This document shows positions 11,603-23,900 of a stretch of DNA of 64,000 nt, piece by piece. A program made the translations under genes and the position numbers. The stretch spans positions 21,932,001 to 21,996,000 of the forward strand of contig CM075673.1 in NCBI GenBank assembly GCA_037962975.1, read 5' to 3'. The stretch's first letter is position 1. Every line of letters starts with the position of its first letter. Origin of the DNA: Clitoria ternatea (taxonomy: Eukaryota; Streptophyta; Magnoliopsida; Fabales; Fabaceae). The notes under the pieces were generated by a model, which had not been told where the DNA came from, made no database searches, and saw nothing but the letters and a program-made list of their open reading frames with translations.

Positions 11603-12963
11603 ATTAGGTATATACACCATCACACAATACTAATAATTCATCAATTATCACCACTGACTCTCACAAAATCGACGCCTAGTATCCGGATACTAAAGGATCG
11701 GCCTTCAGCTAGGGGTCCTACCTGACACCCCGTGAACCCTGCTTGGTTCACCGAGTCCTGCTTGACTCTCCACCTCAACCACTGGGTCCTACTTGACCAC
11801 TAGGTAGCTCAACTGGGCATAAAAACCACGGGAGCCGAAAACGAGGGGCTATACATACCGTCGGCCGTCCCACACCACATAATCATACATATATCATTCA
11901 CATTCATCATATTATATAACAAGTGGCCATCAACAACAGCACATACTCATCAAATGGGTGACCTACTTGTCAAGCCCGCCATCACATTGCCACTGGGTGA
12001 CCTACTTGTCAAGCCCGCCATCACAACGCCACTTTACACATCGAATCATCATAATGCAAAACACTTTAATCTCACACTCATCATAAACCATATACAATTC
12101 ACATTCATACATACATACACATGCAATCATTATCCACAATCTTTCTTACCGTTTTAATACTTAGTTCGGCGACCCGAACCCAAAATACGCACATATTCTA
12201 ATTAATTACAACCCGAACACCCCCTTACCTTGATTCCAAGCTTCGACGATCTATTCTTGATGCCGATTGCATCCTCTAAGCGCTGGGTTTAAGGTTCCAC
12301 CTCCGAATCCAACACCAGCTTCGTCACTCAGTCCTCCGACGTTCGTTTTGCTACCTACGGAGGTCGGAATGCAAAACCCATTAACGCCATACCACCCTCA
12401 TTGCTCTAAAGACCATTTTCAAGTTCACACACACTAGAGGAGTGGAAAACGGAACCTTACCCCGCCATGCATGGCCATTCGGTTTAAAGGAGAAAATGAA
12501 AGAGATGAGATAACTCAATCTAAAGGGTCCATTGGACTCACCTTGAAGCCACGATCTCGGAAACGGGGTTATTTCGGAGTTTTGACGTGAACAGAGTCTT
12601 CCCTTGGAGCATGCAACTCTTGGCATTGAGAGGAGAAGAGAAAAAAGAAGAAGAAGAAGAAGTCGCGTGAAATGAATGAGGAAGGAGAAGGAATCTTTAT
12701 TATTTAAGACTCATGGGCAAAATTGTCTTTTCTCTATTTCTTTTATAATTTCTTTGAAAGTTTTAATTAAACCTTTACCTCCTTCTAATTACACCTCATT
12801 TAACCCCTTTTGTAATTAATCAACCAAATAAATTTATTTATTTCCACAATAGTTAATTATTTATAATTGCCTAATAATTCATAAAAATATCAAATAAATC
12901 TCTAAAACAATTATTAATATTTTTCGCTCATCATAATTTTACTAAAAGATCAGGGATGTTACA

Positions 12964-13417
12964 AGTATAGTATATATACCAATTTTAAAATTAATTATAG
13001 TTTTAAATGAAATTTTAATTTTAATATTTAAATATATTAAAATTTCAAAAATTATAATTGCATTTATAATAAATTTCAAAATATTTATATATTCTATTAA
13101 AAGTTAAAACTTTTTAATTTATAATAACTTTTGAACTTTAATATATTATATTAAAAGTTCAAAATTTACAAATTTTAATTAAAATTTGAAATACTAAAGT
13201 TTAATAAATTAAATAGGTATAATATATATTTGAATTAAAAGTTTATAGTATATATTTGATAATATTTAGAATGTGATTTTAGTACCTTGCGTGAGTACTA
13301 TTGAATATTGTAGATTTGAATTAAATACTTAGTATTTAATGCATTGCGTGGTTAATTTTACTATATATATACATATTCTTGATTTATAATAACATTAACT
13401 AAAAATATTAAGTCTAG
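12964..13417. repeat. AT-rich tandem unit, copy 2 (about 450 bp)
   Basis: The complete unit lies between the two solo LTRs. Its start (AGTATAGTATATATACC) is homologous to the start of copy 3 (TCTAGCATATATATT) and its end is homologous to the end of copy 1. It shows no coding potential. Each junction between units has been the target of an LTR insertion. Confidence 0.75.
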
Positions 13418-16400
13418 TGTAACACCCTCTGTTACACCTTAAAAATACTAGAAAAATTCATATATTTTTTTTACTAAAGAAATGATTGTTAAAAGGAAAC
13501 TATCGGAATAAATTAAATACATCATTTCTGAAATACCTCATAAATATTATTAAATCTTTATAAAGTAATTTTACATTCATCCGAAGAAAATAAATATTAA
13601 ACTTTATAAGAAAGAGAGGAAACTCCATGGCGCAGAAGCAGTTACTTAATAAATTTATTTATTCATTGGACCACGGTATTCATACCGAGCTCCCTTTCTA
13701 GAACGTGCTATATTCACTGCCGAGATTCTTCGATCCTTCCCTCTGAACCATCAATTTAAAAATATATGAAACAAAAACACGGAGAAAGGAGTGAGAAATA
13801 GAATATAATATTCTCGAATAAGACATAAGCAACAAAGGGTTTTCACAAACTAATATATAATAATATCAATCACAATCACAATCACATACACAATCAATTA
13901 TGAATGCATGAATGTTATGCAATATCTTTATCATAACTTTCCTATATATGTGGGCCCTTAAATTTTAATTTGTACTAGGTCAACCGGGAGTTTACACTAT
14001 TCCATAAGTCCGGATAATAATAATATGAACAGCTCAACTGGTATGGAAACACTTAGAGACTAGTCAGATTGAGAAAGTTTTTATTGTGAAAGTACCTGAC
14101 ACTAGGGAGCTACCCCAGGTCCCCTGAAGCACCCTTTCACACCCTCTCATCCCAAGGCTCATAATTAAGCCTCCTCTAATGTATCCTCGGTTTCTATAAT
14201 CCGTCCCCAGACAATATCATTTAATTTCACTTTAATGATTCATGATGCATGAACTACTCGTGTATTTAGTTGGTTAAGGCTTTTATAAACTTAATTATTA
14301 AATACCTTAAAGGTTTACAACATCATTTCAATAAACTATACATTTTCTCAATTCTCTAAATTTCTGTCCCACAGAAATAAATTTTGTACAGTTTTCGAAT
14401 CTCACTGAAATTGAGTTTCTAAGCCTTAAATATCTCAAAACTTTTTCATATAAAACTTTTATATAATCTTTCTCAAATTGAATCTTAACAAGATCAAATT
14501 CTCAATTATTTCCAAATATCTTTAGTTATTAAGTTGGAAAAATAAAATAATTTTCTTTTGAATATTTTATTTTATTAAAAGAGAATAATCTTTAAATCAT
14601 TAACCAAAAATACTTAAAATTATAAAATTTTTCTTTAATTCAAGATTTAATTATCTCAATTTGTTATAAATTAATTTTCATAAAATGTCTTCTTTCTAAA
14701 ATAAATAGTAATTTTTTTTATTCTAAATATTGAAAATAAAGTTAATAAAAATAATTTCTAAGAAGAGAAGATTTAAAGTAATAAAAATTTAAAGAGTAAG
14801 GTAAGAAAATTCTTACTGAGTTTTAGCTTTCCATCATGCTCGCTATATGCTCAAACTCCACATCACAAAATCATCAATCAAAATCAAGCATTATCAATTA
14901 TAACTAAATATCATCAATCACATCAAATATTATTAATCACAATTAAATATCAATCAAAATTAAATATTATCAATTATAAATAATTCAAATAAATTAAATA
15001 TCACTCATAATGTAATTCAAATCTTAATGGTTATTTAGATTAATAAGATTGATTTTGAGTCTTTATAGTCCAATCCTTGCATGGGTCTATGTAGGTCCAT
15101 ATAGTCCAATACTCGCATAGGTATAGTTCAGTCCATAAGTCCATACAGGTCATAATAATCTAAGTCCTTGCATAGGTTTAGTCCAGTTCGCATAGGTTAT
15201 CCAGGTATTTGCATAGGTATTTTAGAGTTAGTTACATCAGATATTTAATTTAAAATTTTATTATAAATTTTAAGTTAAAAGTTAATATTATTTAATTTAA
15301 AATAATAATATTATTTAATATTTTAAAACAATAATATTATTTAATTTAAAAAGGAGTAGGGGACTCCTCCCATTATTCTTATGTCTTTTCATATTATATT
15401 CTTATCTCACTTCCCCTTACCTCTTGTATACTGGTTCGTTATTGTAAATTCGTGCACGCCTCGTCTCTGAGTTCTAAAATATACCAATTTTATTTTAATA
15501 TAGTTACAAGATGAAAATTAAGATTACTACTTAAAACAGAAATGGTAAATTTTGAATAGTGAATAGTGAATAGTAAATCGTGAATAGTAACAGTAAATAG
15601 TAAAACGTGAATAGTAACGGTAAATAGTAAAATATGAATAGTAAAGGTAAATAGTAACAGTAAATAGTAATTTACTATTTGAATAGTAATTTACTATTGA
15701 AATAGTAATTTACTATTGAAATAGTATTTTACTATTCAGAATAGTAACTTAAAATAATATTATTTCTAGTATAATAATAGATTTCTAAAAACGATATAAA
15801 AATAACCCTAGAAAATATAAAAGAGAGGTATTCATACCTTAGAATTTTAGCGGAACCTTCTTCCAAAAAATTATATTTCTCTCTCTTACTTCCACTACTA
15901 TCTCACTAGCACTACTATATTAAGAAAACTTAATTTGAAATTGTGAATTCTAAAGAAGAATTCCTTCGGTATTTATAGGAAAAAAATTACTATGCATTCC
16001 ATTATTTTAATATAAAAGTACTGTGCATTTTTTGAAATTTCAAACCTGGTTACTGTGCATTTTTTGAAAATTTCGTACATGCACAGTGTTTTGCATAGTA
16101 ACTGTCGGCAGAATTATTAAGTCAAATAGTAACATTTCACTCGGTATATTTTAAATATTCAAAATGAGTCCTTTTTGAAATTTAGCTAATTTTATAATAA
16201 GTAATATAAAGTTTAAATTTTAAAAATCTAAAATTTTCTTTTAATAAAAATTTATTGATAGGTTCCTAATTTTTTTAACGATTGGAAAAAATCAAGATTT
16301 TTCTCAAACCGATAATTTTTAGATAAGTCTACTTGAAATGGATTTTAGAAAATTTTCTTGTAATTTAAATTCACTTTCTTATAAATATTTTTAATTTTAA

Positions 16401-16560
16401 GTCCTTTATATGAATTTAAAATTATTTAAAATATATTATTTTATTAAAATAATTCAAAAATTCCAAAAAATCATAAATAATATGTAGATTAAAAAGTTCT
16501 AAAGAACCATAATTTAATTCCTTCAAAATTTTAATATAAAATAAAAATAGGGGTGTTACA
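13418..16560 (-). mobile_element. Solo LTR, 3143 bp, TSD TCTAG
   Basis: Begins TGTAACACCCTC and ends GGGGTGTTACA, with TCTAG on both sides (13413-13417 and 16561-16565). No internal domain remains, so this is a solo LTR. It is the inverted homologue of 1-2692. Both ends are near palindromic, so the strand rests on a reverse-strand TATA-like CTATAAATACC near 15970 and is tentative. It carries the AATAGTAA minisatellite near 15550-15660. The short open frames inside it are not credible genes. Confidence 0.85.
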
Positions 16561-17800
16561 TCTAGCATATATATTAAATTTAAATTTAATATGTAGTTTT
16601 TAATGAAATTTAGAATTCAAAATTAAAATTAAAATTTTAATCTTTAAATATTATATTAAAATTTCAAAATTTTAATAGTTATTGAACTAGTCTGGTCCGG
16701 GGTCAAGGATCCGGACTGGCAGGCAGCCACAAAAATTGGTGATTTAAGTGTTTGTACACCGGTACAGTGGGTATCCGGTATTATAATCCGACCTCACAGT
16801 GGGAGAGACCGGTCTTGTTGTCTTGGAGATCCTTCTCACCAAACTTTCGCGTTGATGGGGGCGAAAGGTGATGTCACCTGCGAAGATTCTCTGACGCTCA
16901 AGTTAGTGAAGATTCTGAGAACACAAAGAACTTGAACGATGCAATGGTAAGTTAAGAGTGAGAACAACGTAACCTTGCATGTGTATGAGAATATGTTATT
17001 TATAGTTGAACGTGGAAAATGAATCGTTAGGTGCAAGTGGGCCAGGAGGCTCTGATGCCGTGTGCTGCGTATCATTCAGAGTAGTTCAATACTCAGTGTA
17101 CGATCAGGAGTAGTTCAACGATCAGTATACGATTCTGACACAGGAATGAGGAAGATCCACCTTTTCCGTATATCGCTCTTGTAGCTGTACTTTGCACCTT
17201 TTGACGGGTGACATAGACACCTTCCGCTGTGCAGAATATCAATCGTGATAAGCAGTAAGGCCACTTATCCTATCATCGTATAGGTATATGGTTATGTATA
17301 ATACAAATATATAACCGGATCAAGTTATCCGGTGTCCTAGTTGCTATCGCAGATAAACCGGTGAAGGGAGAGCTCCTAGCATGGTATTTTTATAGTCCGG
17401 ATGTTGACCTGTGATACCGGTTGACCTTCCAGAACAGTCAAGATGACGTCTTAGTCTCGAGGCTGGTATCCAGACCGGATCAGTTATAAATTTAATTTAT
17501 AGTGAAACTCAAAATATTTATATATTATATTGAAAGTTAGAAAATTTAATTTATAAAGAATTTCAAAATTTTTATAATACATTAAAAGTTTAAATTTTAC
17601 AAATTTTAAATTTAAAATTTGAAATAATATTTTTTTATAAATTAGATAGGTATAATATATATTTGAATTAAAAAAATTATAGTGTATATTTGATATTTGA
17701 TAATTGATAATATTTAAAATATGATTTTAATTTATTACGTGATTAAAATTGGCCTATGTCAATTTAAAGTATCTTCTTATTAAGTCTATATAAAAGATTC
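16561..17800. repeat. AT-rich tandem unit, copy 3, interrupted
   Basis: Homologous to copy 2 on both sides of an 800 bp insertion. It ends at TTATTAAGTCTATATAAAAG (about 17785), which matches the junction where the solo LTR entered after copy 2, but here the site is unoccupied. Confidence 0.65.
16683..17482. mobile_element. 800-bp TG...CA insertion, TSD GTTAT
   Basis: Starts TGAACTAGTCTGGTCCGG and ends CCAGACCGGATCA, with GTTAT on both sides (16678-16682 and 17483-17487). The short inverted ends and 5-bp TSD fit a solo LTR or a small non-autonomous LTR element. It has higher GC than the surrounding unit and no convincing open frame. A TATA-like CTATAAATAAC on the reverse strand near 17000 hints at reverse orientation. 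The family is not recognised. Confidence 0.65.
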
Positions 17801-19388
17801 AACAAAGTAAAATTGCATGATCAAAAATTAAAACACAAAATTTGACAAATGTTAAGTTACAATCATTTAAACTATAGATGGTAATCTGAAATTGAAAATG
17901 CATGTAAAGAGATTAAAAGGGATGTCATCAACAGATGATCTAATTGAAGACCATTCAACGCAAAGGATGGAACAAACTTAATTGTTCAACAGAGTTTGCT
18001 TTTAAACCATCAAAAAGCAAAAATGCATTGAAGGGGAAATAAGAAAAAAACATTATAAACATTATACATTTAACAAATAAAGCTCGATCGTCTTTCAGTT
18101 GGGTTCTTACCTTCCTGAGTTTGTTCGATGACAGTTGGAAGTCATCCTAAGAATTTGTAATACAGTTGACAATCCAGTTGTCGTCGTCGGTAGACTTTTT
18201 AGGAGTATCCATTGATTCAGTTTCTAATCCAACATGAATGCAATGGGACTGAATAAAAAATAGCCAGGTTAATCCAAGAATTAAAATAATCAATAAAGCA
18301 TCAAATGTTAATAGTAATGAACTAACATTAATCTTAATATAATAGTAAATTTTTCAAAAACATATATGTGCATTTTAACACCAAAGGCTAAGAGGAATAA
18401 TAGTCACAATTGAAATAAGAATCCATATGTAAAATTAGGAAAATCTGAGATGGATATTGTCCACATAGATGATCTTCGGAGTAAAAACCGTAACAATAAC
18501 ATTTGTGATGTTAGGATTGGAAAAGTCCCCTCTATGCATGACTCTGTTCTCTAAGGATGTAATATTTGCCACTATTTACCAACCACACCTTCTATATATA
18601 CCTGCTCCTATACATACTTATACATACCTAAGATAATTTGTACTCTAAGGATGTAATATTTGTCAACCATAACCAAAGCTAGCTAAGGGTGCATCAAAAA
18701 TCACAACGGGATGCATTAATAGTATTTTTAATAAAAACAAATCATTATCTAATTTGTTTCCCTGACCAATGACTTCGACCAGCACATTAGTATGTTAGTA
18801 ATTTTCACCCAAATTTGTAAGGAGATGGAAAGCAAAACAAACCCATTGATATTAGTAATTTTCACCAAAGTTTCTCTCAAAAAAACATAATTCGACATTC
18901 GAATATTATATCATCATAAATCTACGATTCATCTTTAGGGAAACATACATAATATTATTATAACATTTTAACAAAAATTCCAAATAAAATAACTTTTTAA
19001 GCTAAAGTGAAAAGTACAAATAAATAGGTTCTAAGATAAGCAAATGATCATTTGTTCTAAAAAAACTGAAGAGCTACACAAAAAACTTAATCTTAACACA
19101 TTGAAGTAAGATTTTGATATAAAGATGCTCGTGATTAAATACTGTAAAATTCTCACCCTAGAGAGTACCTGTCTTCTAACCTCAAGAAGCACTAAAACAT
19201 AATCCTCCCTGGAAGTTAAAAGTGATCTTTTCTTGACCTCACTAAAACCCTGTAAATAACAATTTTTCTAGATCAGAAAAAATATTCGTGATGAAGGATT
19301 TGATACATTGAACAAACTTGGTAGGAAAGCCATGGGAGAGATCCGAAAAGTAAAATATAAGATCTGAAAAATAAGGGAAGAGAGAACC
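17801..19388. other. Noncoding spacer with two exon-like pieces (-)
   Basis: No complete gene was found. Two reverse-strand stretches have splice-like borders and short open frames. One is at 19247-19170, with a TTACAG acceptor and an ACAG/GTACTC donor, encoding GFSEVKKRSLL. The other is at 18252-18120, with an ATTCAG acceptor; it includes MDTPKKSTDDDNWIVN but then hits a stop. They may be remains of a gene downstream of the COX5b-like fragment, or chance. No family was recognised. Confidence 0.25.
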
Positions 19389-19660
19389 TCAAGCTCCGCC
19401 TAAATTTCCTCACGCTCGTGACCGGTAGCAATAGGTACCACATCCTCAACCCTCTTTCCGATAGAAGCACCTGAAATAACATTCAACGACAATTAAAATT
19501 GTATCGAATTGAACAATGAATCAGAGAATAGGAGAATGAGAGTACCTAATTGTCCAGTGAGGTGACAGGTGAGAAGAGGTACAGCGGATCGGGAATGAGA
19601 AAGAGAAGAAAAGAATAGTGTGCGTAGGGATTTCAGGTGAGAAGAAGAAGAAAAGTTTCA
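19389..19660 (-). pseudogene. COX5b-like fragment (cytochrome c oxidase subunit 5b)
   Basis: On the reverse strand an exon at 19471-19389 encodes GKRVEDVVPIATGHEREEI, then a TAG stop, then AELE, and ends at a GAG/GTTCTC donor. This closely resembles the start of the mature plant mitochondrial COX5b protein, a nuclear-encoded, zinc-binding subunit of respiratory complex IV. Upstream, across a short intron (GTACTC ... TTTCAG), an in-frame piece reads SSSHLKSLRTLFFSSLSHSR, like a mitochondrial presequence, but no start ATG is in frame. The conserved later exons with the zinc-binding cysteines were not found. The internal stop and the missing parts make it a pseudogene fragment. Confidence 0.5.
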
Positions 19661-20967
19661 GAGAGGGATTTAGGGAACAACTCCAAAAGAGTTTCGAAAA
19701 GAATGGTGGTTTTGGAAAGGTTGTAGGAAGAGTGAAGAGTTTATATAGGAGTAGGAATACAAAGAGACATAGAGGATTGAAGCGGAGGAAAGAGAAAGGC
19801 ACAGAATGGAAGAGTCTCATGAAAGAGAGAGAAACAGGTGGTGGGAAAGAGAAAAGGTTGGGCATAGTAAAAGACCAAAAAAAAGAAATATAAAATTAAA
19901 TATTATTAGGGTTTATTGAATAGAATAAGTGAAGAAGGGTTTTAGAGGGAAAACGGCTACACCACAGAGTGACACCTGTGAAATTTCATTATCAAAGGAA
20001 TCTTCAGAATATTAATATTAATATGATATATTTTTTTTTAAAATATATTTACCAAAGATATATATTTATATTTATATTTGATTCGAATAAGAGAGAAACT
20101 ACAAGAATAAATGTTAAATCATAAACGGATACATAAGAAAATAAAGTGTGAATATATAATTATTTTAGTAAATTTAAAACCGAAAGTCAAAGTACGACAG
20201 TGATTTGTGTTTTTAAGTTTTTGTAATTTTGGATTCCGGTGTAAATGAAAAGCTGGGTAGCTTTACCGTCATGAACCTCGCTGTCGTGTTCTGCGAAACG
20301 TACAACAGAAGCAATCGGTAGTGATCTCCGTACCCCGGCATTTCCATCCTTATATTTTCTTCACTTTAAGCACATAGGGTTTTACTCTTTGGTTCATGCT
20401 CATAAATCACTGTTTAGAGGTACCTGAAAAGACACGTAGCATACAATAACAAGTTTCTTTTTCCTGTTTTACATTTTACTCTTTCTGCTCATTTTGCACT
20501 TCGAGGTGGAATATTTATTGTTTTTGTCTATTATTACTGCATAGTGCACAAGAACATCTCGAGTTTATATTTTTATACTCTTAACTAATGACATAGGGTT
20601 TTTGAGTTCATCATTGTTCTGTTTGGTTTCGGAGAAAGAAATCACCGTTACCTGAGTGGTAGCATAGTAAGAAAACTTGTGTAATAAACTGTTGTGAGCT
20701 TCCAAAATTTCTTTCTCACTGCAAATTTGAAAATTACTATTGTGAACCTCTTGTGGCGGTGATTGTTCAAATGGATTGTACTTTAAGTGTGTAGAAATGA
20801 GCTAGAACAAATTAAGAGGGAATGGGCTTTGAATTGTTTTTTCGAAACATTATTATTCTCTTTACGTTGGAGATTATTTTTGTCTCTTTTTGTATGTTTC
20901 AGGTGGGCCGTGATCATTGATCAAGCATCTATATTCTGTAATCTGTAATATTGTAACAGTTACTCCT
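19661..20967. promoter_or_regulatory. Upstream region and probable 5' UTR of the MOM1-like gene
   Basis: AT-rich DNA up to about 20230 is followed by a region of more mixed composition (20230-20430) that could be a first untranslated exon, ending near TTTAGAG/GTACCT at 20420. A TTTCAG acceptor at 20896-20901 precedes 66 bases leading to the ATG at 20968. There is no clear TATA box. The short reverse-strand frame at 19521-19865 is low-complexity and not accepted as a gene. Confidence 0.35.
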
Positions 20968-23900
20968 ATGGGGAACCAGACTGCTGTTGTATTTGACATG
21001 AATGCTGAGACTCTTGTCACTGATGAAGTGGGTATTGTGATTCCAGTTGTCATTTTAAAAAGCTTAAAGATTACTCACCTTTTGTGCTGCTTAGTTTTGC
21101 AATTTGCCACTGTTTTTTTTAATCATATATAAATGTATGAAGTATTGTCACTTCCTCAGGATGACATTTATAGCAAGTGGTTGTGTTGATTTATACTCAT
21201 GCATGTTGTCAGGATGGAAGGAATTGCAACAAGGGATTGGCTAAGAAATGCAAAGATAATGCACGAGCGAATGCTCGTATGGAAAGTAAAAAAGGTGGCG
21301 AGGAAGTTGTTTGTTACAATTGCTTGCTTGGTGGAAAACTCTTGTGAGTTTCTGGATTTATGCTGTGCTTGTGGACTGGGCCTTTTTTACCATCTTATAA
21401 TCTTATCATATCATCCTCCTTCCTGATGTTCTGCTTTATGGAAATTAATTTCTTCTTTTTCCTCTTTAACTTCTGCACCATATTTTTTTGCTAGCAATTC
21501 ACAGTTAAAATAGGCCAAATTTGTCAACCTCAGAGATTTCAGGAGCACATGGAGTGCACAAGTTTTATCCATGTCACGTTGTACAAATAGTTTCCTCTTA
21601 CCTTCTGTGTTGGAATCTTAATTTTGTGTAGCTAATTTTAATTCTTCAATAAATAAGGTCCTTTTGCATTCTCTTTTTCCTTTCTTTACATGTTGTCAGC
21701 TTGTATCTACATCCCTTTAACAGTAATTCCAGGTGTTTCTGTCAAACTCTGATAATGTAGGTCAAAAACTTGTGTGTTCTCCTGCTGGAAATTCTAATAT
21801 AAATAGGGTAATACACTCTAACTTAGCCCTGAAAAATATCTAACAGCTTGGCTATCCTAATTATTGAAATAATAACACAATTGCAGCTGTTACAACATAA
21901 ATATAGCCATTACAGAACATAATTACATATTGACAGCCCATTCTACCAGTAATATTTTGCTAACAATTACCAAATTAAAAGCTAATTATTCCCATTGACA
22001 ACCCCTGCCCCCCAAATTGATGCTGGTAAATCTACAAGCATAAATTTGCTAACTAGGAAATTATGGCACCATTGTGTTAAGGATTTGGTGAAGATGTCAG
22101 TGACTTGTACTAAAGTGGAGACATGAGGAAGGGTGATAACTTTGCGGTCATAAGCTTCTCAGATGGAGTGACAATCAACCTCTATGTGCTTCATTCGTTC
22201 ATGGAAAATAGGATTCACCGCAATCTATATTGCAATTGTATTGTCACTGTCAGCATGTAGTGGAGTTGGTTGTGCCCGGGAGAAACCAAGCTGTGAAAGT
22301 ATACTGCATAACCAAATAATCTCAGAACATGCTGCAGACATGGAACGATATTCTGTCTCAGTGGATGATTTAGAAACTGAATCTTGTTTCTTGTATTTCC
22401 ATGAGATTGCAGCATCACCCAAAAACATGCACCGGCCAGTAGTTGATTTCCTTGTATTTGGACATCCAGCCGAACAAGAATCACTGTAGGCTTGTAGTTG
22501 TTGTGGTGAACCAACAGGGAAGAATAAATCATGTTTGGTGCCAATGAGATATCTAATAATCCGGTGCACTACTGAAAAATGAAAATGTCGAGGAGACTAC
22601 ATGAATTTGCTTACTGTGTGGACACTGGACAACAAAAGAGAGGTCAACTTGTGTTATAGCAAGGTAGATCAGACTACCAACCAGCCTCCGATATAGAGTT
22701 GGATCTTGTAAAAGTTCACCCTCATCTTGTCTATATTTTACATTAATTTCCATAGGGATGTCAACACTAGTTGCATTTGTAAGACCAGTCAACTGAATTA
22801 GATCTTGAATATATGTGTTGAGTCACAAAGATGCCTTTTTTGTTGACAATGCACTTCTAACCCCAAGAAGTAGGTGAGCTGGCCAAGATCTTTCATGTGG
22901 AAAGTTGAATGCAATAATTTCTTGATTCTACAAATTACCTCTTGATTGGAACCAGTCACCACGATGTCATCCACATAAAGAAGGAGTACCACAATTCCTT
23001 TAGAAGTCCTTTGTATACAAAATGATGGATCATACTGACTCGTCTAAAAGAAAAACCAAGTAGTGTTGTTTGAAAATTCTCAAACCATACTCACGGTGCT
23101 TGTTTCAATCCATACAAAGAATGCTTCAGTTTGCAAACAAAATTAGGTGATGCAGTAGGCTGTAGGAAGTTTTATATAGACTTCCTCCTTGAGATCATTG
23201 TGGAGGAATGGGTTTTTGACATCCAACTGGTGTAGGCAAGAATAGTATGAATAGTGCTAAGGTCCTCGTAATGAAGGCCATACCCTTGCTTATTTCCAAG
23301 AAGCTTTATTGTGAATACAAATTTGCTTCCAAGAGGTTTAACAGATGGAGGACATGGAACAATGTCCCATGTCTGATTCTCTTCTAGTGCTAGAAGTTTT
23401 ACCTCAATAGCTCGCTGCCAACATGTATGCTCCATTGCTTGTCTATAGGAAGAAGGAATAGGAACAAATTCTAAAGTTGCTGTCAAGGGTAAAGGAGAAG
23501 AGAAACCATACTTTTCCAAGGGCTTTACAGATGTGGGTGCTTCCTCGTTAATGAGTAGGATCTGGATACAACACTAGAGCAGCATCTTCGGAGTAACTAA
23601 AAGGGGGCCTTGGAGCATCACGTCTCTGGTATACCAAGAGAGGTTTTGGTGATTTTGGTCCTGCAAAAGTGTTAGTGAACAATGGCAAAATAGATATGGA
23701 TGGAGAAGAAAGAGTGTCATGATTAGTTGCAAAAGAGTATGTATTTTTCTGAAGGATGGCATTTCTAGAGACCCTAACCCGTCGTGTATTAGGATCATAG
23801 CATAGAAAACCTTTTTGGTGGGCGAGTAATCTAGGAAAGCACACTTAACAAATTAGGCCAAGAGCTTGGTATGTTCTTGTCAAGAAAGATGGATATAACA

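Larger units (their letters stand above)
10187..12963 (-). mobile_element. Solo LTR, 2777 bp, TSD AGTAT
   Basis: The element begins TGTGACGTCC and ends GGGATGTTACA. AGTAT lies on both sides (10182-10186 and 12964-12968), so this is a complete LTR left after LTR-LTR recombination. It has no internal domain. On the reverse strand it begins TGTAACATCCC, like Tekay/Del-type gypsy LTRs. It carries three internal repeat systems: GCGA palindromes, a 56-bp array and a 23-bp array, listed separately. It sits inside an AT-rich ~450 bp unit, at nearly the same point where the other solo LTR entered the next unit. Confidence 0.85.

Noticed and set aside
19521..19865. 114-codon minus-strand frame with many Phe, Ser and Leu
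   Set aside because: Low-complexity translation of a purine-rich tract. The better reading in another frame gives the COX5b-like presequence piece.
22184..22489. 101-codon plus-strand frame with a hydrophobic start
   Set aside because: It overlaps the RNase H remnant of the old copia element on the other strand, which has clear motifs.
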